A stretch of DNA of 53,496 bases from CAYLNH01 sp964384625 (lineage in GTDB: Bacteria > Verrucomicrobiota > Lentisphaeria > JABSQK01). A model generated the notes under the pieces. The model made no database searches. It was not told the DNA's origin and saw only the letters and a program-made list of their open reading frames with translations. The position numbers and the translations under genes are program-made. The stretch is from assembly GCA_964384625.1 (NCBI GenBank), contig CAYLNH010000013.1, positions 1-53,496 of the forward strand. The letters run 5' to 3'. Below, one piece after another: positions 49,144 through 53,496 of this stretch (positions are counted from its first letter, which is position 1; each line of letters starts with the position of its first letter).

Positions 49144-50166
49144 TTACAGTTGCCGAACGTCCACCCGACAGCCGGTGCGCGCCGATTCCTCCGCCGCAAA
49201 CACCACCTCGACCGCGCGCGCGCCGTCCAACGCCGACGGATAGCAGGTGCCGCCCTCGCGAACCGCAGCATAAAAACTCCGCAGGTTGCCGTTGGCCTCG
49301 TTGTCGCCTTCGATCACCAGCGGTTCATGCGGCTCGTAGGTGTTGTCCCAATCACTCGTCTGCGTGACGATCCGTTCGCCCTCGTGGAAAAACCGGCTGT
49401 CGCGGTAAAGGTTCAGTTTCGAACCGAAAATGCTCAACGTATGCCGGTAGGGACTGACATGGTAGGCGTTCAGCGAACCGATCAGCCCGCTCTCAAAGAA
49501 CAACTGACAAAGCGCCGCATCGGCCGTGCCCGTGCCTTCGTTGACGTCGTAACGCATGCCGGCAAAAACACTTCGAATCGGGCCGAAGTAAAACAGCAGT
49601 TCGTGGATCTTGTGCACCCCGCACTGGAACAGCATGCCGCCGGGATTCTTCGCCGGATCACCCCGCCAGTCGCCCGGCTTGATATGCCAGCTGCCCGAAT
49701 GACACGTGGTCGCTTCAAACGCGGCAACCTTGCCGAATGCACCGTCGTCCAGCATGCCCTTGATGGTCTTCGAAACCGCTTCGGACGAATGGTCGTGATG
49801 GCCGCAGCCGATTACCACGTCGTTGCGCCGGCCGGCGTCCAGAATAATGTCCACTTCTGCAGCTGTGGCGCACAATGGCTTTTCCACGAATACATGCAGC
49901 CCGCGATCAGCCGCCTGCTGCACCTGTTCGGCATGGAACTTGCCGCCGGTCGAGACAATTACGGCCTCGATATCGGGCGTGTCCAGCAGTTCCGCGTAGC
50001 TGCCGGTCGGGCGGGCGCCGTCTTCTGCTTCGGCCCGGGCCATCATCTCCGCGGAAATATCGTAGCACGCAACCAGCTTGAACAACCCGGTCTCCCGCAT
50101 GAAATTCCGGCGGGCTTCGCCGAAATTGCCGACCCCCACCTGAACGACGTTCATCTTGGCACTCAT
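49144..50166 (-). CDS. Gfo/Idh/MocA-family oxidoreductase 4
   Basis: A 340-residue oxidoreductase with NVVQVGVGNFGEARRNF and HVFVEKPLC. It is a close paralogue of the gene at 21473: identical or near-identical blocks are GARPTGSYAELL vs GARPVDSYEDLL, IKPGDWRGDPAKNPGGML and SPYRHTLSIFGSKLNLYRDSRFF. AGAGGAG lies before the ATG. A promoter, TTGACT (50221-50216) and TACTAT (50199-50194), is 16 bp spaced on the minus strand. It stands alone from the lyase operon, so it may be an independent copy with the same reaction on a different sugar. Confidence 0.9.
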   Translation of the reverse strand: MSAKMNVVQVGVGNFGEARRNFMRETGLFKLVACYDISAEMMARAEAEDGARPTGSYAELLDTPDIEAVIVSTGGKFHAEQVQQAADRGLHVFVEKPLCATAAEVDIILDAGRRNDVVIGCGHHDHSSEAVSKTIKGMLDDGAFGKVAAFEATTCHSGSWHIKPGDWRGDPAKNPGGMLFQCGVHKIHELLFYFGPIRSVFAGMRYDVNEGTGTADAALCQLFFESGLIGSLNAYHVSPYRHTLSIFGSKLNLYRDSRFFHEGERIVTQTSDWDNTYEPHEPLVIEGDNEANGNLRSFYAAVREGGTCYPSALDGARAVEVVFAAEESARTGCRVDVRQL

Positions 50167-50193
50167 ACACGCTCCTCTCGGACGCTCGAAGCT

Positions 50194-50221
50194 ATAGTAA
50201 TCCGAATTGCCAGAGAGTCAA
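50194..50221 (-). promoter_or_regulatory. Promoter of the oxidoreductase 4 gene
   Basis: On the minus strand TTGACT (50221-50216) and TACTAT (50199-50194) are 16 bp apart. The AGAGGAG ribosome binding site and the ATG follow within 35 bp. Confidence 0.5.
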
Positions 50222-50341
50222 CGCGACGTATTGCCGCGGCGTGCGGCACGATCAACGCCGACACCAGGTCGCGCCCGCGGATTGTCACCCAGGCCATCCC
50301 GCCGGGCGCGGCCCCGCTGCCCGCCCGCTTGATCACGCGGG

Positions 50342-52756
50342 TTATTCTTCTTCGACGACGGGGAGCTGGAGTACCAGGATCTTGCCGTCGCGGGTACCGG
50401 CGGCGAGGACGCCGCCGGCGTCGACCGCCAGGCACAGGATCGAAACGCCTTTGCCCTTATAGGCCGCAAGCTGTTCCTCGCTGGCGACGTCCCAGATTCG
50501 GATTGAGCCTTCCATGTCCGCCGCGGCAAACCGTTTGTTGTCGGCGAGGAAGCAGACGCCGGACACGAGATTGGTGTGGCCCTTGTATTCGCGGATCTCT
50601 TTGCCGGTGGCCAGATCCCAGAGCCGTACAGTCATGTCGTCGGCCCCGGATGCCGCCAGTTTGCCGTTTGGCGAGATCTGCAGACCGCGGACGGAAAACT
50701 TGTGGCCGGTCAGTGTATGCAGCGGTTTGCCGGTAGCGAAATCCCAGAGGATCATCTTGCGGTCCAACCCGCCGCTGAGGATCTGTTTGCCGTCTTTGGC
50801 GACATCGATCGTGCGAATGCCGCGGGTGTGGCGTTCGAGGGTACGGACCTGCTTTTTCTGCTCGAGATCCCAGATCCGCACGAGGTTGTCCAGGGCGCCG
50901 GTGACGGCGAACCGGCCGTCGGGGGTGACGTCCACCGCGCGCACACTGGACTTGCTGCCGGTCAAAGCGGCGAGTTCCCTGGCGTCGGCGACGTTCCAGA
51001 CGCGCACCACCTTGTCCTGGCCGACCGAAACGAGTGTTTTGCCGTCCGGCGTAAAGGCCACATCGTTGACGCCGTTGGCGTGGGCGTTAAAGGTCTTGCT
51101 GGTCTGCTTGCCGATGGCGGAGAGAACGATCTTGCCGTCGAGTCCGCCGCTGGCGACGACAACGCCGTTGGGCGCGACGGCGACGGCGCGAACATCCTGG
51201 GAATGGGCGGCAATCGTGGCCAGCAGCCGCAGCGACCGGCCGGAGAGGTCCTCGATCGTCACTTCAGGCATGGCTTTGCCGCGGTCGAGATTTTCGATTC
51301 GGAAGGGGACCAGTTCGCGCTGCAGATTCTTGTAGTAGGTAACTTTGATCTTGCTGGTCTTGTCGATGTCGCCCTCGACCACAGTGACTGCAGTCTTTCG
51401 ATCCTTCGGATCCTTCGGCGTGTGCACGCTGCGCGAGACCCGGCGGATCGGCGCCATCCTGCCGTCGGCCCTGGTGATAAACAGGGCGCCGACTTCCAGG
51501 GCGGCGTCAGGGTCATGGGCGATGCGAAGCTTGCCGTCTTCCGGAATAGAGATTTCGGCCTCGCGGCCGGCCGGTGTTTTGATGGCCAGCGCGCCGTTGG
51601 GCCACTCGGCGGCGGGCGGCAGTTCTTTCTCTTCGGTGCCGCCGGCGTAATGGAAGACGAAGCTGCCGCGGACAAGGCTGAACTGCTGTGTTTGCTCGGC
51701 GGTGGCAAACATGACGTAGACGGCGAACTCGCGGCTGGTGTTCCGGCCGCGCATCCGGGGGACCTGACGGCGGTAGCCGAACACCGGCGGCATCGGCACA
51801 ACCAGGTTCTTCCCGGCGCCCGTGATCAGCTCAGTCATCTGCGGCATTTCATAGGCAACGGGCGTCATGCCCTCCGGGCAGGTCAGCCGCATGGCCAGCC
51901 GCACCTGGTTGTGCCGGAAGGTTGCCTGCTCGTTGGCTTCGTTCTCGCCTGGTTTGACATTCAGCACCTGCTTGATGGACATCCCGGTCAGGCGCAGCTT
52001 GACCTGCTCGGGGTCGACCAGGCGGAGGTTGCGGCCGAAGCGCGCGTCCACCGGCAGCTTCACCTTCAGGTCTTTCGGAGTGAACTGGACGGCCGGCACG
52101 ACAAAGCGTTTGTCGGTACCAATGAGCTGCTCCAGTTTGAGGTCGGCGCCGGTGTAGGTCCAACCGGCCGTCGCACCCTCGGTTGTCGCGGCGTTGCCGC
52201 CCTTGACGACGCCGGGAACGACCACGTCCAACCGATACTTCAGATCTTTAGCGCCGAGCTTCAGCACGGCAAACCGTTGTTCAAGCTCCGTCTGATCACG
52301 ACGCGGCAGCTTCCAATCGGCGTAATCCATGCCCAGTGTTTTGAGTTGCAGCAGGACATCGTTGTCCTGCGTTGCGGTCATTCGAATCCGGCACAGAGCG
52401 GCGGCCTCCGAGCGGGCGAACTTGCGGACGGATGCGAAGCTGAAGACCGCCTTGATCTGACGCCCGCCGTTCGCTGTGGTGACAACCGTGACCGACTTGA
52501 GTTCGGCGTCGCTGCCGGCCAGTTGCCGCAGTTCGGCCTCGTTGATGGGAAACGGCTGCAGTATCGGCGTGGCGACGCTGTCGACCGGGGGCAGCCGCAG
52601 ACTCTGAATCTGCGCCAGGGCGTCCGGCGACAAGGTATAGTCCAGATGCAGTTCGCCGGAGCCGTCGGCGTTGAGCACCAGTTTTTCCTTCAGCTCCAGG
52701 CAGCCACTGAGCATCAGAGCTGCCAGACAACCAACGACAATCGTCAGGATACGCAT
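50342..52756 (-). CDS. WD40-repeat lipoprotein
   Basis: An 804-residue lipoprotein: signal peptide with lipobox LSGC (Cys19), then a large N-terminal beta-rich region (about 20-495; LNADGSGELHLDYTL near the start resembles envelope lipoproteins of the DUF3558/ulp type but no firm family), and seven C-terminal WD40 blades (about 505-804), for example VNDVAFTPDGKTLVSVGQDKVVRVWNV and SVRGLQISPNGKLAASGADDMTVRLWDL. It is probably anchored to the outer or inner membrane as a protein-interaction scaffold. Start at ATG 52756 with AGAGGAGA upstream; a TTG codon one codon upstream is ignored. Confidence 0.86.
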   Translation of the reverse strand: MRILTIVVGCLAALMLSGCLELKEKLVLNADGSGELHLDYTLSPDALAQIQSLRLPPVDSVATPILQPFPINEAELRQLAGSDAELKSVTVVTTANGGRQIKAVFSFASVRKFARSEAAALCRIRMTATQDNDVLLQLKTLGMDYADWKLPRRDQTELEQRFAVLKLGAKDLKYRLDVVVPGVVKGGNAATTEGATAGWTYTGADLKLEQLIGTDKRFVVPAVQFTPKDLKVKLPVDARFGRNLRLVDPEQVKLRLTGMSIKQVLNVKPGENEANEQATFRHNQVRLAMRLTCPEGMTPVAYEMPQMTELITGAGKNLVVPMPPVFGYRRQVPRMRGRNTSREFAVYVMFATAEQTQQFSLVRGSFVFHYAGGTEEKELPPAAEWPNGALAIKTPAGREAEISIPEDGKLRIAHDPDAALEVGALFITRADGRMAPIRRVSRSVHTPKDPKDRKTAVTVVEGDIDKTSKIKVTYYKNLQRELVPFRIENLDRGKAMPEVTIEDLSGRSLRLLATIAAHSQDVRAVAVAPNGVVVASGGLDGKIVLSAIGKQTSKTFNAHANGVNDVAFTPDGKTLVSVGQDKVVRVWNVADARELAALTGSKSSVRAVDVTPDGRFAVTGALDNLVRIWDLEQKKQVRTLERHTRGIRTIDVAKDGKQILSGGLDRKMILWDFATGKPLHTLTGHKFSVRGLQISPNGKLAASGADDMTVRLWDLATGKEIREYKGHTNLVSGVCFLADNKRFAAADMEGSIRIWDVASEEQLAAYKGKGVSILCLAVDAGGVLAAGTRDGKILVLQLPVVEEE

Positions 52757-52955
52757 CAACGATTCTCCTCTCGAGATTTCAGTCCGGTTTCCAAACAGAG
52801 CTACCCACCAGACAACGTCAAGCGCCCTGGTTTATTGCCACTTCTTCAGCAAAACAGCACACTAGCCTACCCCCGGCACGAGAGCAAGTCTATCCGGCAT
52901 GACGGTGCAATGCGTCAGTTACGGGGAGTGGCCCCTGCGTGCTGCTCTCCTGCCA

Positions 52956-53072
52956 CCAGCAGGCTTGACCTGCTGGAGCAGTGGTCGGCCCAGCCAACCC
53001 GACGCCGCCTGCGTCTATAGTCCACCGACCATCACACCGGCAGGTTAAGCCTGCCGGTGTGATGGTCGGTGG
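52956..53072. repeat. Two related hairpins in opposite orientation
   Basis: CCAGCAGG-CTTGA-CCTGCTGG (52956-52976) has an 8-bp stem. At 53022-53044 and 53050-53072 there is a perfect 23-bp stem around loop TTAAG. The core of the second (CCGGCAGGTTAAGCCTGCCGG) is nearly the reverse complement of the first, so the pair is like a BIME: two copies of one REP-type palindrome in opposite orientation. Confidence 0.8.
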
Positions 53073-53270
53073 GCCGGCCGAACTTTCGTGGCTTGCGTTG
53101 TAACTAATTGGCATTCAACAGGCTGGTTTCTTGCGGACTTGAAAGTTGCCACGTTTTGTGGGATCGTTTTCCTGGTTCTTGGCAGGGGACGCAGGTCGGG
53201 GGCCCACTCGTGACTGACGTATTACATGACGGTGCAATGCCGTAGTGGCGTGGGGTGCATTTCTTCACGA

Positions 53271-53496
53271 TGCCGTCCTGCCACCAGTGTGGGCACACCC
53301 CGCAGGGTGCACCCATATGTGCTGCCAACTGCTTGCTGTCGCCGTGTACACCTCAGGCTGCCACCGGTTTGGGCACACCCCGCAGGGTGCGCCCATGTGT
53401 GGAGTCAGGTCCTCGCTATCGCCGGACACCTCTGGCTGCCACCGGTTTGGGCACACCCCGCAGGGTGCGCCCATGTGTCAAGGCAGGTGCTTGCTG
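53271..53496. repeat. Tandem repeat array of about 78-80 bp units, cut by the window end
   Basis: GGGCACACCC-CGCA-GGGTGCGCCC-like palindromes start at 53291, 53371 and 53449, with spacings of 80 and 78 bp. CTGCCACC(A/G)G precedes each, and CCCATRTGT follows. At least three copies are visible and the array probably continues. Frames across it are repetitive and are not genes. Confidence 0.85.

Larger units (their letters stand above)
52757..53496. other. Gene-free end of window with palindromic repeats
   Basis: After the lipoprotein start there is no gene to the window end. It holds a small hairpin at 52956-52976, a 51-bp perfect inverted repeat at 53022-53072 and a tandem array from about 53271. 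Confidence 0.7.

Noticed and set aside
50576..53020. Long plus-strand frame opposite the WD40 lipoprotein
   Set aside because: The minus-strand gene has lipobox and WD40 repeats; the plus frame has no recognisable sequence.
53265..53474. Small Cys-rich protein near the window end
   Set aside because: The frame follows the tandem repeats (GAPCGVCP units) and is a by-product of them.

Overview
The window looks like a GC-rich chromosome segment of a polysaccharide-degrading bacterium of the Planctomycetes-Verrucomicrobia-Lentisphaerae group, most likely a Victivallis-like Lentisphaerota member. This is inferred from the gene families and no marker gene (rRNA, ribosomal protein) is present. The clues are five prepilin-like proteins with an FTLIELLVVVAIIAIL-type N-terminus scattered among carbohydrate genes, GntR-HTH/LacI-sensor hybrid regulators, many secreted carbohydrate-active enzymes, several Gfo/Idh/MocA oxidoreductases, a ThuA protein, a zinc-ribbon Ser/Thr kinase with an FGE-like tail, and abundant intergenic palindromic repeats.

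Layout. 1-650 has no gene and holds long inverted repeats. 702-5206: AraR-like regulator, pseudopilin, a repeat array, then a large secreted protein probably built of beta-propeller blades. 5603-9263: a TolB-like secreted protein (minus strand) and a GAF-containing PTS Enzyme I (PtsP type). 9303-14720: GH29 alpha-L-fucosidase, pseudopilin, a secreted glycoside-hydrolase-like protein (paralogue A) and an FAD-dependent oxidoreductase. 14694-14984 is a repeat array. 15007-23690 is a tight plus-strand operon: heparinase II/III-type lyase, DUF1961-like protein, Gfo/Idh/MocA oxidoreductase, GH130, sulfatase and two more Gfo/Idh/MocA oxidoreductases. It reads as a pathway for a sulfated, probably uronate-containing glycan. 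23936-25819 (minus) is a secreted lyase-like protein that shares a divergent promoter region with 26000-36583: two tandem pseudopilins, a second AraR-like regulator, two more GH-like paralogues (B and C) carrying Ig-like and golvesin-type modules, a fifth pseudopilin and a secreted alpha/beta hydrolase. 36636-43401 (minus): geranylgeranyl-reductase-type flavoprotein, a GH36-like protein with an altered active site, and the kinase. 43673-47382 (plus): beta-helix protein, sugar phosphate isomerase/epimerase, ThuA protein, a rho-independent terminator and a parvulin-type PPIase. 47461-52756 (minus): unknown secreted protein, Gfo/Idh/MocA oxidoreductase, WD40 lipoprotein. The window ends in an intergenic repeat region.

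How the parts fit. Secreted enzymes cut an external glycan, cytoplasmic oxidoreductases, phosphorylase and isomerase process the sugars, and two sugar-sensing regulators probably control the set. The most interesting pattern is a repeated module of regulator, pseudopilin and secreted enzyme. All five pseudopilins lack the usual glycine before the predicted cleavage point, and three of the secreted proteins form one family with two conserved glutamates placed as in clan GH-A glycosidases. I could not assign this family to any known class.
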